Below are positions 30,871-40,605 of a stretch of DNA of 64,000 nucleotides, one piece after another. The DNA is from Drosophila miranda (lineage: Eukaryota > Arthropoda > Insecta > Diptera > Drosophilidae). Where the stretch lies: the NCBI RefSeq assembly GCF_003369915.1, contig NC_046676.1:25234001-25298000 (forward strand), given 5' to 3'. Each line of letters begins with the position of its first letter. The stretch's first letter is position 1. Under the pieces are notes generated by a model, which saw nothing but the letters and a program-made list of their open reading frames with translations, was not told the origin of the DNA and made no database searches. The position numbers and the translations under genes were made by a program.

Positions 30871-33800
30871 TCTTTTAGTTTGTGAAGTCTGAGATTTTTG
30901 TTAGTGGCACAGTAAGATGTAGACGGGAATAAAAGTTTGTCACTGTAATTAATGGGTGTGGTGAAGGAAGGGCGGCACAGCACGGCACGGCACACGACAG
31001 ACACCACAGGAAAGAACAGGGCACAACAGAAGAAACGGAAATGGCGACACGATAAAATGACACGAAACGGTTCTGGCACGTCCGACGAACGCGACCTCTC
31101 GAGCGGGTGGACGAGATGAGAGTGGCGGACGAGGTTCATGGTGGAACACTCATATGTCCGCCAACTCCCATACTCCCCACTCGAGAGACCCGATCGCCGA
31201 TCGTCATTTACCGGTGCTCTCACCCCCGGTTCCACTTTCACCCACCCCAATATTGAGTGAGATGAAAGTAGTCCGAGGGCAGCAGCACCGATAAGTAGGC
31301 AGTGGAGAATTGGAATAGCCGTTTGTTTAGTGGCTGTGTGTGTTGTCTTTGGTTGATGGCTCGTGTTCTTGCGTGTTCTTTGGGCTGTTCGTATTGGCTG
31401 CTCTGTTGTTGGGGGATGGGATGGGAAGGGGGGGATAAATGCCTGCTCCCGTATAACCGCCCGGATACTGTAAACTTCCGGATCTTTCGATCCGGGCGCG
31501 TGACGCTCCGAAGAGTCGACCGCATAGCATCTTGTGGGCGGTTGTAATGGCATTGTTGGGGCATTTGGCAGAGTGGCGAAGGTTGGCAGTGTAAATTTGA
31601 ATCCTGCTCAACCGCATTTGGAATTTAATGGCCTTTGAAGTGGGTAAGGGGGTGGGTGAGGAAATGGCTGGGCATAATTGCCGAAGTTGCGACCGATAAC
31701 ACACTGGGCATTGAGTAATGCAATTTAAATTTGAAATGGCTTTTGGTGTGTTATCGGCGCGGTATTTTTCTAATTGGCGTGGTATTTTTGGGTCATTAAT
31801 GGCCTTGCCACCTGTCAGGTATTTGGGAATGGGAGATAGTTGGGAAAGAAGAGGAAGAATGAAAGGTAATTATGATAAAATAAATAACTAAAAATAATTA
31901 AATTACATTACAGCTAAGGACAAACTATCTACAATTACTACAAATAAGGACTACAAAACTACAGAGATATTTACAAGGTTAAACAAACAATAATTACAAT
32001 ACATTTACACAACAATAAACATACTTAAATATCGTCTATTTCATAACAGGAGGACAACTACAACAAAGCACCGGCCGGCATGGCAAACGCAATGCAGAAC
32101 ATTGCGCCGCATACCGGCCGGCTCTGCTGTCCCCCTGTGCAGGATTAGTGGCACCATCTGGGAACTTTAGTGGCGATGGCTGGATGTGGGTGTTGGCGTG
32201 CATCGTGGGAAAAGGTTGGAGATGGCGAGCGGCTCTGGTCCGGCCGCCCACGTTGCATCTGTCTGTTGGTTTAATGCAGCAGACCGAGTGGCACTGGTCC
32301 GGCCACCCGAGATGCGTTGTCCAGTGTGTTGGCGTTGACATCGGTGTGTGATGTCAGACTGTCAGTATTATTGGCCGCATCCAAGTGGCAACTGGTCCGG
32401 CCACCAGGATACGTTGTCGATTTAATTGTTGATTGGCCGCATCCGAGTGGCTGCTGGTCCGGCCACCCAGGATGCGTTGTCAGTTGTTTTGGCCTGGCCT
32501 CCTCGGCCACGTTCGACGTCGGTTTTATTTGCGATTTTTAAGTGGCTGCTGGTCCGGCCACCCAGATGAGGAGGTGTTCGTTTTGGCGTTTGATTTTTAA
32601 TTTGTCTTTATTTGCAGGTGCCTTTCGTTGATTTGGATGTTGTTGCTGGCGACCCTTGTCTGATTTGTGTTGGCGTAAGAGACGTTTGCGGGTGAGTATT
32701 CGTGTTTATCGGCAGCCTCTCTCCTGAATCTCCTTCTTTTGCAGGATTTGCTGGCGTCCGGCGGCTCAACACCAGGCCATCCCGCCCTCACATAATTGGC
32801 ATGAGAGACGGGCACGACCCAGTGGAGCGGCAACAGACGCCAGCATCTACGTCGTCGTTGGAAATGGCAGCTGTTGGTTCGGATTGGCGTGACGTCACGG
32901 CCATGGTCAGGCGGCAGCGTCATCAAAGAAGGCCTCCTTTTCCGCCCCTTTGGCAGAAATTTGGTGATGTTGGTGGCGAGGCAGCTTCTTGATGGTCAGC
33001 TCTGTCTGGTGATTGGCAGGTACGTGTGATTTTTAAGTGTTTTGGCCGTTTTTCGTTGTTGTCCGTATTGACGTCCTTTTCTTTGTTGCAGTGGCTGGCC
33101 TCTGGATCAACGATTGGGCGCATCAACAATCACCGCCCGATCGCATGCTTTCGCGTGCGCTGGCGATTTGGGCCCTCCACACTTGGCCCAGTCCATCGAA
33201 TGGATCGTGGTCGGTCCATTGGTCGTCGTCGCCATCGTCTAATTCAGACGCGTCGCAGTCAATGTCGGACTCTGAATCCGATATGGCTGCTGCTGTATTG
33301 GCGGCGACTGATGGTATTGGCCGAGGGGCAGGAACTGCTGCTGCTGTTGGTTGGAGTGGGGGCATGGCTGTTGTGCCCTTGCCATTTGCTGCAGCCAATT
33401 TTGTGAGTTGCTCTGCCATCTGGTTAATCCTCCTTTCCAACTCATTTATTTGCTCTACATATAGTTGCAGTTTTTGAGCGCAGCTGCCATCGCACTGAGC
33501 TGCTGGCCGCTGCTGCTGCTGGTGTTGGCGTGGCGTCGGAGCATCATTCGCGATCGGCTGCATCGGCTGGACCCTCTGGTGTTGGCGCCCCCTGGTCGAT
33601 GGCTGGGGATGTTGGTCGCCATACCGATGCTGCTGCCGATGCTGCCGATCCGGTTGGTGTTGGCGCTGCTGCTGCGGGTTATGGAGTGGCTGTGGATGTG
33701 GCTGCTGCTGGCGACGTTGAATTGGCTGCTGTCGCTGTTGTATTGGCTGTGGCTGCTGATTGCGACGCTCCTCCTCCCTGGCGACCCTGTGGGCCACGAG

Positions 33801-35310
33801 CCTCTGCCTGGCTACCTTGTAGGCGCTGCAGCCCTTGTAGGCGCTGATGTGGGCGCCCTGGCAGTTGGCGCATTTTGGAATGGCGGCCCTTGGCTTGCTA
33901 CACTCCGTCGTCAGATGTCCACCCGCGCATTTCATGCAAACAGCAGCTCGTCTACAATATGCGCGGGTGTGGCCAAACACCTGACATCGATGGCACTGGG
34001 CGGGGTCACGGGAGACTCCAAGTCTCTCAACCTTGATGGGCCTCCCACCCATGCGTCGCAGCTTCAACACATCGAATTGACCACGGTCCGGTTTGGGGGC
34101 GATCTCAGCCTCGAAGAGGTTGAATTGACGGCTGCGATCGAATCGATCAGTGATCGCCCTCACAAACCGAACCGTGAACCCCTCATACAGCATGCTGCTG
34201 CGAATCCAATCCGGCGGCGTGGAGTGGGAGAGTCCTCGGATGAGGATCCTCAACCCACGTTCCTGGCTGGGCTGATGCCCGAATTCGCCGTGCCGGATGT
34301 CATCGTCGGTGGTAGTGGCAGGGGTGTTTGTGAAGGTGATGGCGGTGGAGGTGTTGGTGTTGGTATTGGCGATGGTGCTGGTGTGAGTGGCGGTGACGGT
34401 GTTGGTGTTTGTAATTGTGTGTTGTATGTGTTGTGTTTGCTGCCGCTGCTGGTGATGGCGGCCCCCTCGTCTAGCCTGCTTCCTCTCACCCTCATCGTCA
34501 CTCCCACTGTCAGTGAGGGCGCGGCGTCGTTTTGGTGTTGCTGTTTTTGGTGGCATTTGTGCAGGCTGGGCTATGGCTTGGATCGACCCGCTGCTCGAAC
34601 TCCAACCAAGTTCGACACGCAACGGGTTCGATCCAGTCGTGTGTGTGTGTGTGGCTGCCCGTTGGCCGCTCTGGCGCTCTGCTCCTGCGCTTCGGCTTGC
34701 CGGCTCTCCTCCGTCTTCTCCCTCTCCCGTTACTCCCGAACGGTTTTGTATGTCCGAGAGCGTGAGAGGCGGGAAAAGCGGCAGTGAGAGCGGCGTCCTA
34801 TCGGCCCTTCCCTTTGTTTTTGGCGGGTTTTTTGGATTTGGCGGGGTTGCGGGATTTGTGGCTAGTATTGGCGCTACTGTTGCTGCTGATTTGATGGGGC
34901 TCAAGGGGGGAGTGGCTGTGGCCGTGGATAAATCGGCCATGGCAATGGCTGGGTACTCACGAGATGGGTCGCTGTGGCGTCGGCGCTGTGCATTGGCTGG
35001 GGCGTTGGTGTTGGCGCCTGCGCCGAGGGCTCTGCTGCTGCTGCTGCTATTGGCGGTGTTGGTGTTGGTATTGTTGGCTGCTGCTGCTGCTGCTAGGGCG
35101 CCTCTGCGGGCCGCTCTGCCGCCGTCGCTGTGGCGTCTGGATGACCCTCGTCTGGCCATTCCTCTGGTCATGGCTGGCTGTTGGTTTTTGTATTGGCGAT
35201 CCGCTGCCCGTTTGCTGCTTCCAATTAAAAAGTCTCTTGTGTGTGTTTGTTTGTGTTTAATGTATTTATTTGCACTTTTATTCACAGTTTTCTCATCTAT
35301 CACAGTTATC
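30871..35310 (-). mobile_element. TelB-4: full-length HeT-A-like gag-only element (4.4 kb)
   Basis: It has the same layout and length as TelB-3 (4,440 bp): 5'UTR 35,310-35,172, gag 35,171-33,123, 3'UTR 33,122-30,871. The 13-bp inverted repeat has one mismatch here (31,693-31,705 with 31,745-31,757). Five CTGGTCCGGCC units lie at 32,236-32,560. Plus-strand intron-like intervals are 32,692-32,744 and 33,020-33,091. Its 5' end and junction are identical to those of TelB-3, whereas its interior differs by several percent. Confidence 0.82.
33123..35171 (-). CDS. TelB-4 Gag, 682 aa, intact
   Basis: Same start and domain order as the TelB-3 Gag, of identical length. Differences are scattered substitutions and small compensating indels, for example KQARRGGRHHQQ, CSAYKVARQRLVAHRV after the third knuckle, and QCDGSCAQKLQLYVEQINELE near the end. 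The first 90 or so residues are identical to TelB-3 because they lie in the duplicated block. All three zinc knuckles are complete. The frame upstream of the ATG is open to 36,005 across the junction with TelB-5. Confidence 0.85.
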   Translation of the reverse strand: MTRGMARRGSSRRHSDGGRAARRGALAAAAAANNTNTNTANSSSSSRALGAGANTNAPANAQRRRHSDPSREYPAIAMADLSTATATPPLSPIKSAATVAPILATNPATPPNPKNPPKTKGRADRTPLSLPLFPPLTLSDIQNRSGVTGEGEDGGEPASRSAGAERQSGQRAATHTHTTGSNPLRVELGWSSSSGSIQAIAQPAQMPPKTATPKRRRALTDSGSDDEGERKQARRGGRHHQQRQQTQHIQHTITNTNTVTATHTSTIANTNTNTSTAITFTNTPATTTDDDIRHGEFGHQPSQERGLRILIRGLSHSTPPDWIRSSMLYEGFTVRFVRAITDRFDRSRQFNLFEAEIAPKPDRGQFDVLKLRRMGGRPIKVERLGVSRDPAQCHRCQVFGHTRAYCRRAAVCMKCAGGHLTTECSKPRAAIPKCANCQGAHISAYKGCSAYKVARQRLVAHRVAREEERRNQQPQPIQQRQQPIQRRQQQPHPQPLHNPQQQRQHQPDRQHRQQHRYGDQHPQPSTRGRQHQRVQPMQPIANDAPTPRQHQQQQRPAAQCDGSCAQKLQLYVEQINELERRINQMAEQLTKLAAANGKGTTAMPPLQPTAAAVPAPRPIPSVAANTAAAISDSESDIDCDASELDDGDDDQWTDHDPFDGLGQVWRAQIASARESMRSGGDC

Positions 35311-36053
35311 TCTTTTAGTTTGTGAAGTCTGAGATTTTTGTTAGTGGCACAGTAAGATGTAGACGGGAATAAAAGTTTGTCACTGTAATTAATGGGTGTG
35401 GTGAAGGAAGGGCGGCACAGCACGGCACGGCACACGACAGACACCACAGGAAAGAACAGGGCACAACAGAAGAAACGGAAATGGCGACACGATAAAATGA
35501 CACGAAACGGTTCTGGCACGTCCGACGAACGCGACCTCTCGAGCGGGTGGACGAGATGAGAGTGGCGGACGAGGTTCATGGTGGAACACTCATATGTCCG
35601 CCAACTCCCATACTCCCCACTCGAGAGACCCGATCGCCGATCGTCATTTACCGGTGCTCTCACCCCCGGTTCCACTTTCACCCACCCCAATATTGAGTGA
35701 GATGAAAGTAGTCCGAGGGCAGCAGCACCGATAAGTAGGCAGTGGAGAATTGGAATAGCCGTTTGTTTAGTGGCTGTGTGTGTTGTCTTTGGTTGATGGC
35801 TCGTGTTCTTGCGTGTTCTTTGGGCTGTTCGTATTGGCTGCTCTGTTGTTGGGGGATGGGATGGGAAGGGGGGGGATAAATGCCTGCTCCCGTATAACCG
35901 CCCGGATACTGTAAACTTCCGGATCTTTCGATCCGGGCGCGTGACGCTCCGAAGAGTCGACCGCATAGCATCTTGTGGGCGGTTGTAATGGCATTGTTGG
36001 GGCATTTGGCAGAGTGGCGAAGGTTGGCAGTGTAAATTTGAATCCTGCTCAAC
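35311..36053 (-). mobile_element. TelB-5: 3'-terminal 743 bp of a TelB element
   Basis: It carries only the distal 3'UTR block (TTTTAGTTTGTGAAG to AATCCTGCTCAAC), 5'-truncated, with TelA-1 attached at 36,054. It is identical to 30,871-31,612 except for one G in a G run. Confidence 0.85.
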
Positions 36054-36088
36054 TTTGTTCTTGTTCGTCTTGCGAACTAAATTGGTAG

Positions 36089-36162
36089 TCTCTCTTCATG
36101 TCGAACCAATTCCCATCGCCACCTGCATTAGCAGGGGGGAGGGAGGCCGACATGAAGAGAGA
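36089..36162. repeat. 15-bp inverted repeat near the TelA 3' end
   Basis: TCTCTCTTCATGTCG (36,089-36,103) pairs perfectly with CGACATGAAGAGAGA (36,148-36,162). The loop contains CCTGCATTAGCAGG, itself a small 5-bp stem. The structure lies about 40-110 nt from the RNA 3' end and recurs in TelA-2 to TelA-6; in TelA-4 the right arm carries deletions (CGACATGAGAGAGA). Confidence 0.85.
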
Positions 36163-36399
36163 ACCGTTTTATTTGATTATACTCTTTAGCATATTTTACA
36201 AATAGTTTCGCGCCGGCTGCTTATCTACATTACATGTAGTTGCAGACGTGGCTGTGAATTGACAGGGTAACATTTGTTACGGTATTGGCTTATTTGGTAT
36301 TTTTTTAACAGCTATCGATCATTTGGCTAGATGCTAGGGTAACACTAATCTTATTGCTACTTTGTTTACATTGTTTTTAATTTGTTTTAATTATTTCAG

Positions 36400-36576
36400 G
36401 TGGAGTATGCGGCCGTGGAGAACATCATTGCGCCTATTGGTCTCGTCGTCGGCTGCGAAGTGGAATCCTTGCGAGTGTCGGCGCTAAACTGGGACTGCAG
36501 GACAGCATCAACAGGGCTGAAGCTGGCCGAGGTCCAGTGCATCGACATTCTGGATGTGGATTACCAATTTCTGTGA
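36400..36576 (+). other. Host-like terminal exon, antisense in TelA-1 3'UTR
   Basis: On +, TTTTAATTATTTCAG (a good acceptor) is followed by 58 sense codons and TGA (36,574-36,576). The peptide begins VEYAAVENIIAPIGLVVGCE and ends QCIDILDVDYQFL. Codon choice is strongly Drosophila-like (GTG, GAG, CTG, AAG, GCC, ATC) and contrasts with the AT-rich flank. I do not recognise the protein. The older TelA-like copies at 10.5 and 12.1 kb go straight from the TTTTAATTT region into pol without it, so it was acquired in this lineage. Confidence 0.6.
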
Positions 36577-36628
36577 AGGTGAAGTGGCTTCGTATCTGTG
36601 GAAGAATAGAAAGGTTTTTAGTTTCTTT

Positions 36629-39600
36629 TCAGCCGCCGCCATAATCTGGATTCTGGAGCTGCCGCCGTCCATCCTCAGGTTCTCTGCTGGGGCCGTCATT
36701 TGCCTGCGTAGCAGCTGCATTAGCGCTACTGCGGCTGATTTCCATATTGTGTGTTGCAAACGGATTTCGCAGCCAGTTCTCGCGTCTGACTTGGAGCAAT
36801 ATTGATTGGATGGCTGTCAGGCTTCTGTTGCTGTTTGGATTGTGCTCTTCTATCATTGCGGCATACCTTGGCCTGGCCAGCCTTCTTGGAATGTATGGGT
36901 GCGTTGCGATCTCACAGGCAAGTAAATTTGTGTGCTGCATTAACCGAGTGTAGTAGTTCCTGCAGAGTCTGTTATAAACTTCTTCCACAGTTGCTACTTG
37001 GAGATCCGCATGCAGTGCGTTGTTGCTCACATACCAGGGAGCATTTGTCATTGCTCTGAGAGCTTTGTTTTGGATCGTCTGGAGCTTTGCCATTTGCATG
37101 TTTGAAGTCAGTGGCCCCCAGACTGGCATGGCATACTGCCATATTGGGGCAATCAGCTGCTTATAGAGGAGGACCTTTGGAGGTAGTGGGAGTTTGCTGT
37201 TTCTGCCGATGATCCAGTCGAGCTTTTTGATCCGGGCCCTTGTTTTAGTGACAACAGCCGCTACGTGCTTATTGAAATTGAGCTTCGTATCCATCTGTAT
37301 TCCTAGGTATGGCATGACGGGTTTTTTGGCCAGGAGTTGCCCGGCTAACCTTGGAGCTGGAGTGTGTAGCTGCACAGGTGAGAGAGTGTGTAGAACATGA
37401 GCAGTTTTTGCAAGACTGATGGTTATTCCCCATTTCTTAGCCCATGATAATGCATCAGCCAGGAGCCGCTCCACATTTTCGTTGGCTTGTTTTGGACTTG
37501 GGGCAGATACGAGGTATACTGCGTCATCAGCGTACGTTGCTAGCATTTGGGTTGAGTTTGCGTGTCTTGGTGGCTGCGGCATGTCGGCAGTGTAAAGGTT
37601 GTAGAGTACTGGGCCAAGTACGCTTCCTTGCGGCACTCCAGCGGTTATGTGCTTTAGGCTTGAGGTGATGTTGTTGCAGCAGACGACTTTGAAGCTTCTG
37701 TCTGAGAGATAGCTGGTGAGTAGAATGTATAGATTGTCAGGTACTACCGTTTTAACTTTGCAGAGAAGACCCTGATGCCAGACTCTATCAAAGGCCTCCT
37801 GGATATCCATGTACACAGCACTGCAATGCCGCTGCGCTTCGTAGGATCTGAGGATGAATTGCGTGACTCGTCCGATTTGCTGTTCCGCTGAGTGCTGACT
37901 TCTGAAGCCAAATTGATGGTTTGGAATAGCCATGGCAAAGCTTTCTTCTTCAAAAAGTCGTTTGAGGATGAGGCGTTCAAGGATTTTGGAGAAGCCTGTA
38001 AGCAGGCTGATGGGTCTGTAGGACTCAAGCCTATCACTCGGCTTTCCTGGCTTCCTTAACATTGAGATTTTTGCGCATTTCCAGGACTTTGGGAAGTGGC
38101 CGAACTGCAGAGCCGAGTTGCATATCAACAGCAGATACTCGATGGCGGATGTTGGCAGAGATTTAATGACGCGATTGTCGATACTGTCGAAACCGGGTGC
38201 CTTTTTCGTCTTGAGCTTCTTAATTTCCGATTTGAGTTCCTGGATGGTCACAGGTCTGATTATTTGAGCAGCTTCATCTGGACCGTTATCTTGTAATACT
38301 GCGTTAATTTCTTCTCTGTCTTCTAGGTCTGCCGTGATCTTTGGCGTGAAACGTGCTTCCAGGTGCTGCGCAAAGGCCTCAGCTTTTTCCTCCGTAGTTT
38401 TGCACCAAGGTTCAGCAGGAGCTTGCTGCCCTTCCGCAACGTGCCTTCTGACTGGCAGATTTGGGATGGGCTGTCTCTTGATTGTGTTGGTAAGCCGCCA
38501 CAGTTTCTGCATGCTGTACCTATCAGTTGGGTCAATGTCGTGTAGCAGTCTGTTCATTTGTTTGTCTTTTTGCAGCTTGATCCGTTTACGTATTCTGTTA
38601 GTCAGCTGATTGATAGTGCGTGCAATGAGGGGGTTGGAGCACCTATCTTTTTGGTTGATTTTGCAGAGAATTCTTTTGATCTTGATCGCTTTCAGCGTTT
38701 GCGAGTCAAGATGGAAGCTTTGCGGTCCGTACACTGTGTGCTGGTTACTTGAGGTTTGCGAAGCCAATTCAGCTGCAATGTAAATGTTCTTTTCAAGGAT
38801 AGCCACTGCATCATCTATGTCGTCGCCGTTGTGAAGTTCAGTCTCCAGATGGATTCGCTGTTCTAGGTGAGCTTGAAATCTTCTGATATTTGCATTTTTT
38901 GGTAATAGTATCTTCTTTTTTCCATATTCAGGTCTCAGGAGGAGTCTAATAATTTGCATGTTGTGATCTGAACCTAAGTCATATGATGTTTCGATGTGGA
39001 TTAAATTGTGTCTAATACCCTTATAAACCGCAAAGTCTATAGCAGACGGCATATGTCGTCGATTTGAAGGGAAGTGGGTGGGGGATCCAGTGGCCAGTAT
39101 GTTTTGGTCGTTTTCCTGGATGCATTTCAGAAGTGCAGCCCCTCTTCTACAGGATCTTGCATTGCCCCACCACTGGCTTTTGGCGTTCCAATCCCCAGCT
39201 ACGATAAATCTGCTACCTAGAGAGTCAAATACCTGTTTAAATTGTGTATCAATCCATTCGTGTGCAGGTGGACAATAGATCGCACCAATGTTTATTGTTT
39301 GATGGTTTTTTATTGTTGCAGCTATGGTGCACATCTGGATGGAGTCCTCTCTTGTTGGTGCGAGGGAAATGTGCGGGATGTTGCACTTGATGATTACCGC
39401 GGCTCCTCCTCTGCTCCGGTTCGACGGGTGGTTTGCCATGTAGACGTGGTAACCATCTATCACGAGGTTTGTGTCTTCTTTTAGATGCGATTCCGATATC
39501 AGTAGGATGTCTATACTGTTGCCTGCCAAATAAGCGTTAAGTTCAGGGAGTTTGTTTGGAAGCCCAGCAGCATTCCAGAAAGCGATTTTGATTAAAGGGG

Positions 39601-39631
39601 AATTACTATGCATTTGAGGTCTCATTGTCAT
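36629..39631 (-). CDS. TelA-1 Pol: AP-type endonuclease plus reverse transcriptase, 1000 aa, intact
   Basis: Residues 1-230 are an APE-like endonuclease with the expected catalytic positions: N20 (FWNAAGL), E47 (SESHL), D147/N149 (GDWNAKSQWW), D199 and D222/H223 (GSDHN). RT spans about residues 465-760: KKAPGFDSID, SYRPISLL, FRSQHSAEQQ, the first aspartate in VYMDIQEAFDRVWH, AGVPQGSVLGP, and the catalytic YADD at 700-703. A thumb-like region (KVLLYKQLIAPIWQY) and a basic C-terminus follow. No RNase H. This is jockey-clade organisation, the clade of TART, TAHRE and HeT-A. The ATG at 39,631 overlaps the gag stop by 26 nt. It would nick or use a DNA 3' end and prime cDNA synthesis on it; at telomeres the free chromosome end is the likely primer (inference). 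Confidence 0.93.
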   Translation of the reverse strand: MTMRPQMHSNSPLIKIAFWNAAGLPNKLPELNAYLAGNSIDILLISESHLKEDTNLVIDGYHVYMANHPSNRSRGGAAVIIKCNIPHISLAPTREDSIQMCTIAATIKNHQTINIGAIYCPPAHEWIDTQFKQVFDSLGSRFIVAGDWNAKSQWWGNARSCRRGAALLKCIQENDQNILATGSPTHFPSNRRHMPSAIDFAVYKGIRHNLIHIETSYDLGSDHNMQIIRLLLRPEYGKKKILLPKNANIRRFQAHLEQRIHLETELHNGDDIDDAVAILEKNIYIAAELASQTSSNQHTVYGPQSFHLDSQTLKAIKIKRILCKINQKDRCSNPLIARTINQLTNRIRKRIKLQKDKQMNRLLHDIDPTDRYSMQKLWRLTNTIKRQPIPNLPVRRHVAEGQQAPAEPWCKTTEEKAEAFAQHLEARFTPKITADLEDREEINAVLQDNGPDEAAQIIRPVTIQELKSEIKKLKTKKAPGFDSIDNRVIKSLPTSAIEYLLLICNSALQFGHFPKSWKCAKISMLRKPGKPSDRLESYRPISLLTGFSKILERLILKRLFEEESFAMAIPNHQFGFRSQHSAEQQIGRVTQFILRSYEAQRHCSAVYMDIQEAFDRVWHQGLLCKVKTVVPDNLYILLTSYLSDRSFKVVCCNNITSSLKHITAGVPQGSVLGPVLYNLYTADMPQPPRHANSTQMLATYADDAVYLVSAPSPKQANENVERLLADALSWAKKWGITISLAKTAHVLHTLSPVQLHTPAPRLAGQLLAKKPVMPYLGIQMDTKLNFNKHVAAVVTKTRARIKKLDWIIGRNSKLPLPPKVLLYKQLIAPIWQYAMPVWGPLTSNMQMAKLQTIQNKALRAMTNAPWYVSNNALHADLQVATVEEVYNRLCRNYYTRLMQHTNLLACEIATHPYIPRRLARPRYAAMIEEHNPNSNRSLTAIQSILLQVRRENWLRNPFATHNMEISRSSANAAATQANDGPSREPEDGRRQLQNPDYGGG

Positions 39632-40030
39632 TTGTGAGTGGTCGGAGTCGTGCCATAACTCGGTACAGTGTCTTCTCGATCATGGAGAGCCTAGCTTCAA
39701 GACTCGGTTGGGGTTGTGTCTTGTTATTAGTTGTCTCGTTCCTTCGATCCGTCTGCACTTGTAGGAGAGTGATAAGCTTGTCTAGCTTCTCGTTTAGGCT
39801 GCTGAGGTCAGCCTTATTGTTGTTGTTGTTGTTGCTGCCTTGCGGGCGATTTGCGCTCTTAAATCGGCCTGCGCTCTTGGAGCGATTTCGGCTGAGGTGC
39901 TTTATGAGCTGCTCCTGCAAGCGTGTACTTGGAGTCAGCTTCCTCTTTGACCTCGACCTGCGTTGTTGTTGTAGTTTCTGCTGCGCTGGGAGGCTCGCTC
40001 TGGCGACAGCAGCGTAACTCAAGGCCTGCT
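39606..40030 (-). pseudogene. TelA-1 gag C-terminal fragment
   Basis: The last 140 or so codons of TelA Gag (SYAAVARASLPAQQKLQQQ to TNDNETSNA), basic and Asn/Gln-rich, with a possible coiled coil (LNEKLDKLITLLQVQ). Cut at 40,030 by the next element's 3' end. Confidence 0.85.
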
Positions 40031-40605
40031 TTTTGTTCTTGTTCGTCTTGCGAACTAAATTGGTAGTCTCTCTTCATGTCGAACCAATTCCCATCGCCAC
40101 CTGCATTAGCAGGGGGAGGGAGGCCGACATGAAGAGAGAACCGTTTTATTTGATTATACTCTTTAGCATATTTTACAAATAGTTTCGCGCCGGCTGCTTA
40201 TCTACATTACATGTAGTTGCAGACGTGGCTGTGAATTGACAGGGTAACATTTGTTACGGTATTGGCTTATTTGGTATTTTTTTAACAGCTATCGATCATT
40301 TGGCTAGATGCTAGGGTAACACTAATCTTATTGCTACTTTGTTTACATTGTTTTTAATTTGTTTTAATTATTTCAGGTGGAGTATGCGGCCGTGGAGAAC
40401 ATCATTGCGCCTATTGGTCTCGTCGTCGGCTGCGAAGTGGAATCCTTGCGAGTGTCGGCGCTAAACTGGGACTGCAGGACAGCATCAACAGGGCTGAAGC
40501 TGGCCGAGGTCCAGTGCATCGACATTCTGGATGTGGATTACCAATTTCTGTGAAGGTGAAGTGGCTTCGTATCTGTGGAAGAATAGAAAGGTTTTTAGTT
40601 TCTTT

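Larger units (their letters stand above)
36054..40030 (-). mobile_element. TelA-1: TART/TAHRE-like element, 5'-truncated in gag
   Basis: The 3' end is at 36,054 (sense strand ...GACGAACAAGAACAAA). 3'UTR 36,054-36,628, complete pol, then only the last third of gag before the tail of TelA-2 at about 40,031. Like other non-LTR elements it is truncated at the 5' end only. Confidence 0.88.

Noticed and set aside
33465-34787. Long plus-strand open frame (440 codons) opposite TelB-4 gag
   Set aside because: It mirrors the A/C-rich, stop-poor gag strand, gives low-complexity Leu/Ala/Gly protein, and varies in length between copies; it is a shadow of gag.
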